Source: Bedellia somnulentella
Lineage: Eukaryota > Arthropoda > Insecta > Lepidoptera > Bedelliidae
Assembly: GCA_963576735.1 (NCBI GenBank)
Contig: OY755197.1
Coordinates: 9,002,501 to 9,066,500 of the forward strand
Direction of reading: 5' to 3'
DNA length: 64,000 nucleotides
Positions within the stretch are counted from its first letter, which is position 1; the number at the start of each line of letters is the position of its first letter. Under the pieces are notes generated by a model. The model was not told where the DNA came from. It was given only the letters and a program-made list of their open reading frames with translations, and did no database searches. This document shows, one piece after another, positions 22,801-32,756 of this stretch. A program made the position numbers and the translations under genes.

Positions 22801-23464
22801 TGTCTGTGCAATACAAGACCAGGTTATCAAGACGCGGAACTATCGGAAATACATCCTAAAGGACGGTACCACAGACATCTGTCGAGCATGTGGCCGTCCC
22901 GGAGAGTCACTTAGGCATGTTATTTCCGGTTGTTCGGCTCTTGCTAACACTGAGTACTTGCACAGACACAACCAAGCAGCCAAAATCCTGCATCAGGAGC
23001 TCGCTCTGAAATACGGACTCTTGCAACAGAGGCTGCCGTATTACAAGTATCTGCCGGAGCCAATCCTAGAAAACGACCGTGCCAAAATCTATTGGGACCG
23101 ATCCGTTATCACGGACAGGACTATTCTAGCGAATAAGCCTGATATCGTGGTATGGGATCGGTCGCAGTCGAGGGTATTTCTAGTGGATGTCACTATCCCT
23201 CATGACGAGGGTCTCGTGAAAGCCGAAACCGAGAAGCGTCGGAAATATCTCGATCTGGCCCACGAGATCACCGACATGTGGGGTGTGACTTCGACAGAAA
23301 TAATCCCAATTGTTTTGTCCGCGAACGGGTTAATTCCAACCAGCCTCGCGACCAACTTGAGGCGGTTGGATTTCTGTGGCGTGTCGGTTCCAGCACAAAT
23401 GCAGAAAGCGGTGCTGCTCGATACGGCTCGGATCGTCCGTCGGTTCTTGAACCTGACTCCCTGA
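19862..23464 (+). CDS. Dong/R4-type retrotransposon polyprotein: reverse transcriptase and restriction-like endonuclease
   Basis: This 1200-residue protein would nick chromosomal DNA and reverse-transcribe its own RNA onto the nick. Seen: residues 1-78 are low-complexity and rich in Pro, Arg and Gly, with no clear zinc finger. Residues 79-155 form a conserved-looking helical block starting RRMAWTVEMNRN. RT motifs follow: KSPGPDG 471-477, YRPITCL 530-536, motif A DYRKAFDSV with Asp602, motif B GIFQGDCLSP 672-681, motif C YMDD 706-709 (Asp708, Asp709) and YRYLGM 775-780. A CCHC finger uses Cys1007, Cys1010, His1019 and Cys1024. The endonuclease shows RHN 1035-1037, PD 1093-1094, Asp1109 and a basic RRKY 1126-1129. 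All key residues are present and the frame has no break. The ATG at 19862 is chosen because an in-frame TGA lies at 19841-19843. Length suits RLE-type elements. Clade assignment rests on motif style plus the TAA site. Confidence 0.9.
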   Translation: MDSNSNDERIGPLPRGYRWGASGAGAGRGSMRSPSRGRPARPPGRSARPPQPPDGLATVGTGATQSQQSVPAAGGTRRRMAWTVEMNRNAMRAYIRASGSRTGRTGYRAAMYREFLRLEPNLTVTEQNLADRVRYIQRSELFSTTELEQLRREAVPPLDEEPPLQVLPPVPEREVRRELIANLPDVGGAESDWGTVSLDLDLVRSALEETILEYRQVPLERRPRLPRVPLSIKVRDVVEAVNNMLPSFLECSMDLWDTDSILFGAAMTVCQFVGVRMPPTRVGGSRQAGSTSPRTRTRPAWMRRIESRITRARVLIGKLTSFRSGNNRPRVVRFVREAFPGENVFDNSPEFACRLVERIDDLKQKIAAWGKRIRRYSERVKRYQQNRLFMSDQKKFYRTLERPDVVTTGQRPEKADMVAFWRGLWSLPVDHEEGRWFEAVEGACEPIAPMNPVNISEEDVVAAIRKAPNWKSPGPDGLHHYWLKGFTRCHATLARQFQSALESGTLPNFLTTGVIHLAPKSDATADPSQYRPITCLCTIYKTLTSVLSSKITQHIVDNNVISGAQNGCRGGSRGSKELLLIDAVVGQLVKRNRRNFSAGWIDYRKAFDSVPHTWLMRVLELYKIDSTVRHFLGQCMGCWRTILSLDGQRMTDADDQIDIRRGIFQGDCLSPVWFCLALNPLSTLLENSGTGFQFRRGGPRLPHLLYMDDLKLYAPTADRLAELLTITNDFSGSVKMELGVDKCAVIHVEKGHVVHSDGVDVGTNHLRALSEAETYRYLGMSQTIGVKVADVKQGVCEEFYERLKSVLNSYLSGVNKIRAINSWVMPVLMYTFGVLRWTQTELDALDIRVRTMMTSHRMHHPRTSVMRLYIPRKCGGRGLLSAKTMHNREVCNLRNYFLTMTDDSIRGEVVASDKGLTPLSLASQDWRTPEVLSTSDRESVWKEKELHGRFYKVLHEPFVDRKASLHWLRFGDLFGETEGFVCAIQDQVIKTRNYRKYILKDGTTDICRACGRPGESLRHVISGCSALANTEYLHRHNQAAKILHQELALKYGLLQQRLPYYKYLPEPILENDRAKIYWDRSVITDRTILANKPDIVVWDRSQSRVFLVDVTIPHDEGLVKAETEKRRKYLDLAHEITDMWGVTSTEIIPIVLSANGLIPTSLATNLRRLDFCGVSVPAQMQKAVLLDTARIVRRFLNLTP

Positions 23465-23571
23465 CCCCGACCGACTGTGCTTTTGTTGGGGAGTACCGCC
23501 TCTCCCATTTAAAATTTATATTTTCTTTTTCGGCCATGGGAGAGGCGAGGAACTTAAATTCATACCTAAAA
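23465..23571 (+). promoter_or_regulatory. 3' UTR hairpins of the Dong-like element
   Basis: Just after the stop, a CCCCGAC segment can pair with GTTGGGG about 12 nt further on. GCCTCTCCCA at 23498-23507 then pairs perfectly with TGGGAGAGGC at 23537-23546 around a 29-nt loop. In R2-like elements the folded 3' UTR is what the reverse transcriptase recognises, so this is the likely recognition structure here. No poly(A) signal of the AATAAA type precedes the end. Confidence 0.6.
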
Positions 23572-23586
23572 TAATAATAATAATAA
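23572..23586 (+). repeat. (TAA)5, 3' side of the Dong-like element
   Basis: Five TAA units follow the element and run into AATCTTTATTTCC. Read on the minus strand this becomes GGAAATAAAGATT followed by (TTA)n, which looks like the end of an older retroposon. The array may therefore be the tail of that retroposon, used as the landing site. Confidence 0.75.
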
Positions 23587-23900
23587 ATCTTTATTTCCAA
23601 AAAATTGTAATATTACAGTCTATACAGTAAAGTAATCATATGAACAGAGCTGTATTTCACAATAGTACTTAATTAATGGTACAACCGATACCTAATAAAG
23701 GGTAACCTGTGCTATAGGTACCGGTAAAAAACATCAGTGACGCTAAGAATACAAAATCAGCACTGCGTGCGTAAAAGAACATTAAGCACTAAACTAAAGA
23801 ATTACATCAAATTAAAAAAACTACTAAAACATTCAAAATAAAACACAGAAGTTGTAGAAAAAGGAAACTTAAACTAGGTGTGAAGTAAAATAAATATGTT
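23587..23900 (-). repeat. Possible 3' end of an older minus-strand retroposon
   Basis: The minus strand reads into an AATAAAG signal and then a TTA array. Upstream of it (23620-23900) no reading frame is evident, so this could be an untranslated tail. The limits are arbitrary and the family was not recognised. Confidence 0.3.
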
Positions 23901-24084
23901 AAGTAAATAAATATTTATAGTGTTTTATGTAATAAAATATAATGTAAATAGGTTTATAAATATAAATATTATAAAATAATATAAATTTACATTTATATCT
24001 TAAAATATACATATATAATAATAATAATGCCTTTAATAATCATACTAAGAAAAACAGAATTTATACTCTAGTCTAGTGTACAGA

Positions 24085-24200
24085 TTTGTATTTTTTTGTC
24101 CGCCTATCTGTTTGTTTGTTCCGGCAAATCTCTGAAACGGCTGAACCGGTTTTGACGGGATTGTCATTGGCAAATAATAGCTGATGTAGTAAAGAGTAAC
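24085..24200 (-). repeat. Fragment of a dispersed repeat
   Basis: CTGAAACGGCTGAACCGGTTTT is the reverse of the AAATCGGTTCAGCCGTTTC motif at 27.3 kb. The neighbouring sequence is not shared. Confidence 0.35.
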
Positions 24201-24430
24201 TTTGTCTTCTTACTATACATCATACCCATAAGAAGGCCCTACATATAAACGGGTCCATATTGCCTCACATAAATATCTAAATCATATTGGTTGTCTGTCT
24301 AACGATTTGTGTTCATAATAATCACTCTTCATAATTTAGATCTTCTCAGGACTACTACTCACCCTTGTACCCTTGCAACTTGTTTAAATGCTCTGTGTTG
24401 AATAAATAAAGCTATTTTACTTTAATATTT

Positions 24431-24682
24431 GCTGTGTAGTAGGCTTAGAATGGCACTACCCCATTTCTTCCGGTGGGTGTACGTAAGAGGCGACTAACGG
24501 TATTGGGGCTTTTTAAGGGATTTTTGGGGGATGCAGTTGGAGACCCATCACCAACAACCTTTATTCTACCATCTTTTCCCCACTCAACTTCCAAAAGTGG
24601 CTGAGAAATTTCTAATTTCTCAGCTCTGGCTACCCCTTTTAGGGATTTATAGCCGTGAGTATATGTATGTATATGTATGTTT
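24431..24682 (+). mobile_element. SINE-A copy
   Basis: Near full length, beginning GCTGTGTAGTAGGCTTAG (short deletion near the 5' end) and ending GTGAGTATATGTATGTATAT. Confidence 0.75.
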
Positions 24683-24689
24683 TTAAAAT

Positions 24690-25740
24690 GTACTAAACTA
24701 ATAGGCTAAGGCGTAGTTCTAAAGTGCTTCCTGCTAGTAAAAGTAAGAAACATGACATTAACACAGAGACCTATATATCAGCCATTAGTCACTAATTAAC
24801 AGCACATTTAGCACCACAAGAAGCAGACTAAGTCGCCGACCGTGAATTAAGTGAAAGCGATGGCGACCGACGCATGCGCAGCGAAATGTGTTGACTCGGA
24901 AACTGTACCTCGTTTGTGTGAATTACTTGATGATTTTAAACTTAGAGGTCTCAGATAAGAATCCTAGGGAATTAAATCTGTGAGATTAACCTTAGTTTGT
25001 TTGAACAGGACTAACGTGATTGAGTTCAAGAAGACGCTTGCCTGCTTTGTAGCGCACGCCAGATGTTCTCATTTTCGGGTTTCTCAGGCCAGTTTCATAG
25101 TTATGGTCTCATCAATCCATTTAGGGAAAGCCCGAATCCCTCGATGGGGACTTACAGGCTGCCCTTATTTTGAGAAATTTGTAAGATACTGTATGATGTC
25201 CTCGAATAACACTAACCCGACCCATCTGTATTCGACAGTGTATAATTGATTGATATTGAAAACTAATCAGTAGATATAATTAAATTAAACGAACAAACTT
25301 TAATAAACGCGAATTAAGATGAAGTATCTTCAATATTCTATCTTATATATTTATTTTCTTTGCACTTCAAAGCAGATTAAGATTTTATAGAAAGCTTAAT
25401 AAGAAATATTAGCACGACGCTTTTAGCTAAACTATGGTGTGGGAAGTCCTCCCACAAAGTTAACTAAGTTGGGTAATATTAGAGAATTCATCGAACGAGG
25501 GCAAAGCATGGGCGGTTATTATGGGCTTATGAGAGAGGCTAAGTATTTTTAATCTTCCCCAATATTCACTAGTAGAAGAATAGATTCTTCTCAAAACCTT
25601 CAGCATATTATTTACATTTGTTTGCAACACTGTATTTTTTTAAGTTATTAAGACTTACAGTCATTAAAACTTTTTAATATTAACTTTTAGCCATCTAGAA
25701 ATCTTCACATATAATATTTATTAGCTTGTTCAGTGTTCCT
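24690..25740. other. No recognised feature
   Basis: The only notable site is CGACGCATGCGCAGCG near 24868, an NRF-1-like palindrome. The 89-codon frame at 24980 shows no known motif. Confidence 0.45.
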
Positions 25741-25747
25741 GCCTATC

Positions 25748-26118
25748 TCTTTTGGAAGTTCACAGGGGAAATGATGGACAAATAAGAGATTGTTAGGAAT
25801 ATACCTCAATTCTTCACCCAAGAATCACATAAAAAGTCCGTATCGTACTTAAGAAGTCATGCAAGAGACCCTCCACAAATATGCTATAGTGCTATTTTAA
25901 GACTGTAAGACACGCTTAGACTGAAGTGTTTATAATGACTTTTGGAAGTTGACACGGTAAATAAGGGATTGTAGGGGAATGTATCTCAATGCATCACCCA
26001 AGAATCACATAAAAAGACCGTACCCTACGTGAAAGAGTCATACACTTCACCCCCCACAAAGATGGTATAATACTATTTTAAAACTATAACACACGCTTAG
26101 ACTGAAATATTTATAATG
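25748..26118 (-). repeat. Tandem pair derived from degraded SINE-A
   Basis: Two units, 25748-25933 and 25937-26118, share TTTTGGAAGTT, CACCCAAGAATCACATAAAA and ACACGCTTAGACTGAA in order. The TTGGAAGTT and CACCCAAGAATCAC blocks match the middle of SINE-A. Adjacent AAAAGTCCGTA and AAAAGACCGTA show the units have since diverged. Confidence 0.6.
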
Positions 26119-26119
26119 G

Positions 26120-27130
26120 TGGTATATTGTGAATGACAAGACAATCCATTAAGATAATAAACTGAATCTAAATACGGTGTGGCTAAGAAACTTGATGTCA
26201 TAACAATCCGTAACCGGTTTTATAATGTGTTTGTTGCAGAAAATAAACTCAATGTTATCAACTTTACTTACTTATATACTTAAACTATAATTTATATAGT
26301 GTAGGCAGAGACTTAATCTCCTACCATCCTAATCCTTTTCCAAATCTATGAAGAAGAAATTTACATTTTGGCTCTTCATAGATTTAGACTTTTCAACTTT
26401 TTGGTGATGCTCGTTAGAGAGAAGATTTGATACATATATTATATCCTATACCTTGTCATAAGTTGTATAAATATTAGCAAACATAAAATTATATATTAAG
26501 TAGTCGTTAAATAATTGGTTATTTTTTTTCACAACAAATGAATAATATAAATACTTAGCGTTGTGAAATGAATATCAGCTGTTTGTAAATTTCTATTTTC
26601 GCAACGTCAACAACCATTGCACCCATTCTTTCATAAATTTTAATGTTTATCTGTCACTATAACTAAATTGTAATGTTTTATTTCATATTTATAAAATATT
26701 TAAATTTTGGTGTCTCACTTCCTTTTTTGTATGTACATTTCAATTGACTATGATTTAGGTTAAATTGATTTAGTTGAATTTTCATTCAATAAAAAAACCT
26801 TATTAACTAAATCTAAACTGAACACTATTCAATAAGGGGTTTGTTTCAATAAACTTTTATTTACCGAAAATCAAATCAGAGCATTCGTTTTTGGCAGACA
26901 TTTCGAGACATAAACAAGTTCCAAAATATATTATCAAAGCGATCAAAGACAATGTTCTCCTATTGATGTAGTACGTGTGAAATAGCTGAGGAGATCAAAT
27001 ATTGTATGACACCTCCCTTCGGTTCTATAATGAATTTAGTTCAATGACGAAATTGCGACAGATAAGTTTTTAAATGCTAGATGATTTTAGCTGAATCTTA
27101 TTTTAAACCACTCGGTTGAACAATAATATA
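26120..27130. other. AT-rich, unassigned; one perfect 12-bp hairpin
   Basis: AATCTATGAAGA (26343-26354) pairs with 26373-26384 around an 18-nt loop. The following ACTTTTTGGTGATGCTCGTT recurs inverted in the block at 29171-29297. Confidence 0.45.
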
Positions 27131-27134
27131 GGGT

Positions 27135-27380
27135 TACTAGTTGACCCGGCAATCGTTGTTCTGCCATTTATGATATGTCAGAGAATTTGTAGTCTATAAA
27201 ATAAAAAGTAAAATATTTGGGGTGGACAACCCTTGTCACCTAAAAAATATTTATAAACCTATTTACATACGTAACTATAATATGTATGCAACATTTAGTT
27301 AAAATCGGTTCAGCCGTTTCGGAGGAGCTTGGTGACAAACACTGAGACACGTAAATTTAATATATAACATGAGGGATGCC
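27135..27380 (+). repeat. Interspersed repeat with an ACTAGTTGACCCGGCAA head
   Basis: ACTAGTTGACCCGGCAATCG, TTTGGGGTGGACAACCC, then AAAATCGGTTCAGCCGTTTC and CACTGAGACACGTAAATTT. This order is familiar from a common lepidopteran dispersed repeat. Class not assigned. Confidence 0.5.
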
Positions 27381-27650
27381 AAGTTTTTTATAACACTATT
27401 TTGTATCAATTTAACTATTGCAGACGCTTGACTTAAGATTAAATGCATGAATGTGAATAAACTCGAAAAGTGCAGGCCTTAAGCATTTGAGAAAGGAATA
27501 AATGGTTCTAAGAGCGAAAGTATATCATTTTCAAGATCATATCCATAATAGCTAATAAGTTAAAATTAACAACCATCCATTTTTAAAGAAATTTTATTAC
27601 ATAAAAACAATGGCTCGTCATAGTCCTACAATGACTAATTCAGATAAAAC

Positions 27651-28247
27651 AATTGGCCTAGACCTCGCTTTTATAACATACCCTTTTTATATTATAAATC
27701 GATAAAGAACATCATACTTAAAAACTTTGCCCATGGAATGCCTATCTAAAATATTGTAATTTTCAAAATAAAATAATAATTAAAAATTGTCGTACCTAGT
27801 TCAAACTGAGAATGTATACAATGAGATTCCTTGCTTCAGTGAAAATAAAAAATAAAAAAAAACATTTGATCTATGGTGTAAACAAAAACATAACCTCTTT
27901 CGGTATTTTCCAGTTCAATCGCTCGCTTACCGGTTTATTTTCATGATATTATTTTTCAACGACGATCAATACAACTGGAAAATACAGAAAGAAGTTATAT
28001 TTTTGTTTACAGAGCGAAAAGCATATATCAAATGTTTTTTTTTTTTTTTTTATTTTCACTGAAGCAAGGAATCTCATTGTATACATTCTCAGTTTGAACT
28101 AGGTACGACAATTTTTAATTATTATTATTTTTTGAAAATTAAAATATTTTAGATAGGCATTCCATGGGCAAAGTTGTTAAGTTTGATGTCCTTTATCGAT
28201 TTATAATATAAAAAGGGTATGTTATAAAAGCGAGGTCTAGGCCAATT
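27651..28247. mobile_element. 597-bp inverted-repeat element with arms of about 270 bp
   Basis: AATTGGCCTAGACCTCGCTT at 27651 faces AAGCGAGGTCTAGGCCAATT ending at 28247. Long blocks such as TTGCCCATGGAATGCCTATC and TGAGAATGTATACAATGAGA pair across the element. The central part contains ACCGGTTTATTTTCATG. AATT may be the target duplication, because the paralogous site at 28747-28770 reads AGATAAAGCAATTAATATTC without the element. Confidence 0.8.
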
Positions 28248-28755
28248 AATATTCAAGAAAGCACTAAAACAATTACCAGAGATATCCGCAATAACTGGCT
28301 ATCAGCAACGCCAGAGCATGTGCTAATGAGGATTCCCCACATAGCGGGAATAATGAAATTCATATTACCAAAGCTGAGTGAACTTGGCCACGTGATAAGC
28401 GAATTATCTGAGATGGTGTCGTGTTCTTTAGCTTTAAAGTGACTTCATAGCTTGGCGATGAAATGTCGATGGCACAGTTGGAATGTTGAAACAGAATAGA
28501 ATAATCGAATTACTCATCAAAATTATTATATTTTATAGAAATTAATTTACATCCAATATATATATAGTCGTGAGACCATAAATTCAAAAAAGGGGTAGTC
28601 ACATTTGGAAGTTGATAAGGTACAATATGGTAGTAATGAAGTATCATTGGTGATGGGTATCCAACCGCATTGCCCAAAAGCCACTTAAAAAATCTCCATA
28701 CCGTTATTCGCCTCTTACTAAACCTTTTGGTAGAAAGGAGTAATGACAGAGATAA
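28244..28755. repeat. Local duplication, unit 1
   Basis: AATTAATATTCAAGAAAGCA starts a segment matched about 512-515 bp further on (28759). It holds about 245 bp of unknown sequence, then a degraded minus-strand SINE-A (28565-28752) without its usual (ATAC)n end. Confidence 0.7.
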
Positions 28756-28758
28756 AGC

Positions 28759-29380
28759 AATTAATATTCAAGAAAGCACTAAAATAATTACCAGAGCTAT
28801 CCGCAATAACTGGCTATCAGCAACGCCAGAGCATATGTGCTAATGAGGATTCCCCACATAGCGGGAATAATGAAATTCATATTACCAACGCTGAGTGAAC
28901 TTGGCCACGTGATAAGCGAATTATCTGAGATGGTGTCGTGTTCGTTAGCTTTAAAGTGACTTCATAGCTTCAGTGAAATGTCGATGGCGCAGTTGAAATG
29001 TTGAAGAATAAAAAACTCTTTAGTGCACATAAGAAATATTATATTTTATAGAAATTAATTGACATACAATACATACGTATATTCACGAACGTAAATCCAA
29101 AAAAGGGGTAGTCACATTTGGAAGTTGATAGGGGAGAAGATGGTAGAAATAAATTAGCGTTGGTGATGGGACGGGTAACAACTACTTTATGTAAGGTACA
29201 GTTTTAGGTTTGATATTTATATATATACACCTTAGGAAAAGGTGTATGGGGTGTATGTATCAAAACTTCTCTCTAAAGAGCATCACCGAAAAGTTATCCA
29301 ATCGCATCGCCCAAAACCCACTTTACGACACCCTTGGGTAAAGTGGTAGTGACATTCTAAGCCAGCACTACACGGAATTA
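28759..29380. repeat. Local duplication, unit 2
   Basis: Matches unit 1 closely, e.g. TATCCGCAATAACTGGCTAT and GATGGTGTCGTGTTC. Its SINE-A part (29065-29376) carries an extra block of about 125 bp at 29171-29297. AAACTTCTCTCTAAAGAGCA in that block recurs inverted, with changes, near 26405-26445. Confidence 0.7.
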
Positions 29381-29460
29381 AATCCTTGAACATAAACGTA
29401 CAATCGGCGGTCTTATATCTCCATTTTTCAGGTTTATTATTCCGCCTGGAGATTAGGCTT

Positions 29461-29713
29461 TACATACATACATATACTCACGGCTGTAAATCCCTAGAAG
29501 GGGTAGCCAGAGCTAAAGAACTAGAAGTTTCTCAGCCTCTTTTGGAGAGTTGAGTGGGGAAAAGATGGTAAAATAAAGGTTGTTGGTGACGGGTCTCTAA
29601 CCGCATCGCCCAAAAATCGCTTAATAGCCCCAATACCGTTAGTCGCCTCTTACGTACACCCACCGGCACCGGAAGAAATGGAGTAGTGCTATTCTAAGCC
29701 GACACTACACAAC
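29461..29713 (-). mobile_element. SINE-A copy
   Basis: Full length. Carries a 6-bp duplication in CACCGGCACCGGAAG. Confidence 0.75.
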
Positions 29714-30104
29714 AATATTGGCTTTAATATTATCAAAACCAAAGAAATCAAATTATATTTATAATGCATGGTTATTATACCGGTTTAAGAAAATCGAGAC
29801 GAGACGCGAAGCGAGTTAAAAAGTAATTCTTGCTTTAATACTTCTCATTATACGGAGGCGGGTTCATCAATGAATAAGGCAACATATAGAGAAACTAACA
29901 GTGATTTAGCATGCATTTATTCAAGTTAAATGTCAAAACAACATTTTTGTATCACTACGGGTACATACATTTTCTATATTAGGTGCATTGCGAACTGAGC
30001 GTTGAGTCATCCTATTTCACTATGCCTATCTCACTTGCATATAACGGTCAATGACACAAATAAATTATTCATGATTCAATGACTTAGTTCAGAATTCTAC
30101 AAAC

Positions 30105-30345
30105 GTTCACACCGTATATCGTTGAAGAGCAGAGGTACTAATACTTCTAAACATCACGTGACATTGTCACCTGGTGTTCAGAGTACCTACGTCTTGCTTG
30201 GACAGTGATGTTACAACTTAGCCATGTAGGTTTCCTTATGATCACGATTTTCCCTCCCACTTAAACCACAAATATGAATTTAGAAAAGACAAATAAATTG
30301 GTGTAGGCCAGACCCAGGATTTGAGCTATCAGTTACCTTTTTTAC
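30105..30345 (-). repeat. Degraded SINE-B copy
   Basis: TTCACACCGTATATCGTTGA to CAGACCCAGGATTTGAGC. The head is lost after the B box. Confidence 0.6.
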
Positions 30346-30394
30346 TACTATGAAAAAGTGGGTGTTTTATCATCCCGACATAGTCTCTAAATTA

Positions 30395-30650
30395 TACATA
30401 CATACAAATACTCACGGCTATATATCCCTAGATGGGGTAGCCAGAGCTAAGGAATTAGAAATTCCTCAGCCACTTTTGGAAAGTTAAGTGGGGAAAAGAT
30501 GGTAAAATAAAGGTTGTTGGTGATGGGTCTCCAACCGCATCGCCCAAAAATCCCTTAAAAGCCCCAATACCGTTAGTCGCCTCTTACGTACACCCACCGG
30601 AAGAAATGGGGTAGTGCTATTCTAAGCCGACACTACACGGCAATTATAGT
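30395..30650 (-). mobile_element. SINE-A copy, near consensus
   Basis: Full length. AATTATA flanks both ends (7 bp), a weak target duplication. Confidence 0.75.
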
Positions 30651-30883
30651 CGAAGTGAATTTAGTTTACAGTGAACAAATTGTAACCACGTGACGTCAAC
30701 ATATACTTCAAACGGTAGTTCAAGTGTACATGGCGTAAAGCCTCCTACAGACAAGTGGGACGACTGGCCGTGTTGCCAAATCGTCGTCGGATTATAATAT
30801 CCCTTAACTAGGCGCAGAATTACACAACCTTATCTCTTCCCGTGGGTGTTGGTCAACGCAGCCAAGGAAATTGAGGGAAAACC

Positions 30884-30897
30884 TTATACATACATAC

Positions 30898-30936
<39 letters not shown>

Positions 30937-31154
30937 CATATGCTCACGGCTATAAATCCCTAGAAGGGGTAGCCAGAGCTAAGGAATTGGAAATTCCTCA
31001 GCCACGTTTGGAAATTTTAGTGGGGAAAAGATGGTGAGATAAAGGTTGTTGGTGATGGGTCTCCCTTAAAAGCTCCAAATCCGTTAGTCGCCTCTTACGT
31101 ACACCCACCGGAAGAAATGGGATAGTGTTATTCTATGCCGACACTACACAGCAT
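30884..31154 (-). mobile_element. SINE-A copy with expanded tail
   Basis: The tail (30884-30942) is an expanded ACATACATA/TATATA microsatellite of about 60 bp. About 15-20 bp are missing around GGTCTCCCTTAAAAGC. Confidence 0.75.
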
Positions 31155-31639
31155 TATTGCTACTTCTACTTTATATATGAAAGTGTACTAAGTTCAAATG
31201 ATCTGTACTTTTGTAAAAACATTTATATCTGTATGCAATAAAGTGTTCAAATAAATAAATAAATTTGTTATGCAGTGTACAAAGTGCGAGCAAGTGACGT
31301 CATCATAATCTTCATCGAGCAAAGCCTCTGACAAGTAGACTCCTGGCTGCGTTGCCAAATCGTCGTCGAATTATTACGATAGGAACCGAGATCTCGGTCA
31401 TAGGACCCGTTCCCAGCCAACGGGGACTGCCAAAGATTCAAAACACAAATATGGGGCTGATCCAACACATGCTGCTTATAAATGACTAATGGGACGAAGT
31501 TAATTGCTGCCGATAAAGAAATAGGCCGAATTTTATTGTTTTGCAGTTTTCTTGACAAATTTTATGTAATTTTATGTATGTGTACACTTGTCTATCGTTG
31601 TGAAAGAATATTGTGAAGATAGGTAGATTCAAAGGTAAG

Positions 31640-31785
31640 CTGTGTAGTATCGGCTTTGAAAAGCACTAACCCTTTCCTTACCATATGTGTCATAGTAGGG
31701 GACTTAGGGATTGAGGCTTTTTAATTGAATAAGTTTTGTGACTGGAGACCCATCACCGCAAAATTTATAACCCTAAGTATAGGTA
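31640..31785 (+). repeat. Degraded SINE-A 5' half
   Basis: GCTGTGTAGTATCGGCTTTG to GACTGGAGACCCATCACCG. The 3' half is lost. Confidence 0.5.
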
Positions 31786-31964
31786 GGTGAGGGACTAAAT
31801 GTGTTGAGTCAATTATTATTGATAACTCATTCAAGACACCTGTACCATGGCTTTAAATCCTAACATCTATGTTATTTAGTCAATAGTAAGACAAAGTTAT
31901 GTCTAAATGACAAAGAGAAATGGTATAAAATTGGAATATAACGGGAAGAACAGTATAGGTAGCA

Positions 31965-32072
31965 TGAGGTGTGCGTGTGAGAGTAAATACATCCAATGAG
32001 AAGGAAGGAAAAACTGTCAGTTTCTCACTTTTCCCATGACATACTCACTCTCACATGCCTTATGCTACAGGG
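31965..32072. repeat. Short inverted repeat related to 14.73 kb
   Basis: AGCATGAGGTGTG and GTGTGAGAGT at the left face ACTCTCACATGCCTTATGCT at the right, giving an imperfect hairpin of about 100 bp. Confidence 0.45.
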
Positions 32073-32687
32073 GCTGAATAAAACTCAAAATAATAATACA
32101 TAATGAAGACCACAGATTTGAACTTGAATTAATTAAACATTCCATACTCTAGTTACATAATTTTACTGTGGCTAATTGTTTTAAAAATATAAAACAAGAA
32201 GTTTACTTACATGTTTCATTTAAAATTTGAAGCCATAACAAATGATTGATTAAATAACTAGAAAGCAATTTGAACAACTTTTCTGTTATGTTGGCATAGT
32301 GCCAAAATACTCAGATATGCCTCTAGACATACATGTACTCTCAACAACGAAATGCATTACCAAAAATTCTTTATTTTATCATCTTCATATGCTGTAGTTG
32401 ATTTTTGCCATTTTCTCTTAAAAGGTGTGGCAAGGTTTGTGAATATTTTGACTGTTATATGCTGTTATATGACATTTGAAATCACCAAATTTTGTGTGTG
32501 TCTTTGTATTCATACATAATTTTAACACGTGGTTTTCTTATAAAGGCACATTTCAGGACTCAAACTCTTGCCTATTGCTGCCTGGCTCACTGCGCTCACT
32601 GAGGGGAGGCAGTGTGCCAGAGAATCACTGAATCATATTTATTACTTTAAAAAACTATATTCAACACTCACATTATGCATTCATGTC

Positions 32688-32756
32688 ACATGACATTTAT
32701 GTCACTAGGTGTTCAGAGTATTCCTACCCTTGTTTTGCTTGAACAGTGCATTTTCA
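32688..32756 (-). repeat. SINE-B body fragment
   Basis: ATGTCACTAGGTGTTCAGAG and GTTTTGCTTGAACAGTGCA. Old and short. Confidence 0.4.

Larger units (their letters stand above)
19641..23571 (+). mobile_element. Full-length Dong-like (R4 clade) non-LTR retrotransposon
   Basis: Seen: a block of about 3.93 kb, clearly richer in G+C than its flanks, holds one long reading frame between a 5' UTR of about 220 bp and a 3' UTR of about 107 bp. Six TAA units abut the left end (19623-19640) and five abut the right end (23572-23586). There are no LTRs and no long poly(A). Known: R4-clade elements carry a central reverse transcriptase and a C-terminal restriction-like endonuclease, and Dong of Bombyx mori sits in TAA repeats. 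Inferred: an insertion by target-primed reverse transcription into a TAA array. The exact ends cannot be fixed because target repeat and element end run into each other. The intact frame and UTRs suggest a young, possibly active copy. Other RLE-type clades (R2, NeSL) are less likely given the target. Confidence 0.82.

Noticed and set aside
19641..23571. R2 element in 28S rDNA
   Set aside because: No rDNA flanks; TAA repeats on both sides, and no clear N-terminal zinc fingers.
20179..23600. Antisense and alternative-frame open frames over the Dong-like element
   Set aside because: Shadows of the 1200-codon frame. The real frame has the RT and endonuclease motifs.
30884..30942. Telomeric or satellite array
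   Set aside because: The units are TATG/TATA tail expansions of SINE-A, not TTAGG.
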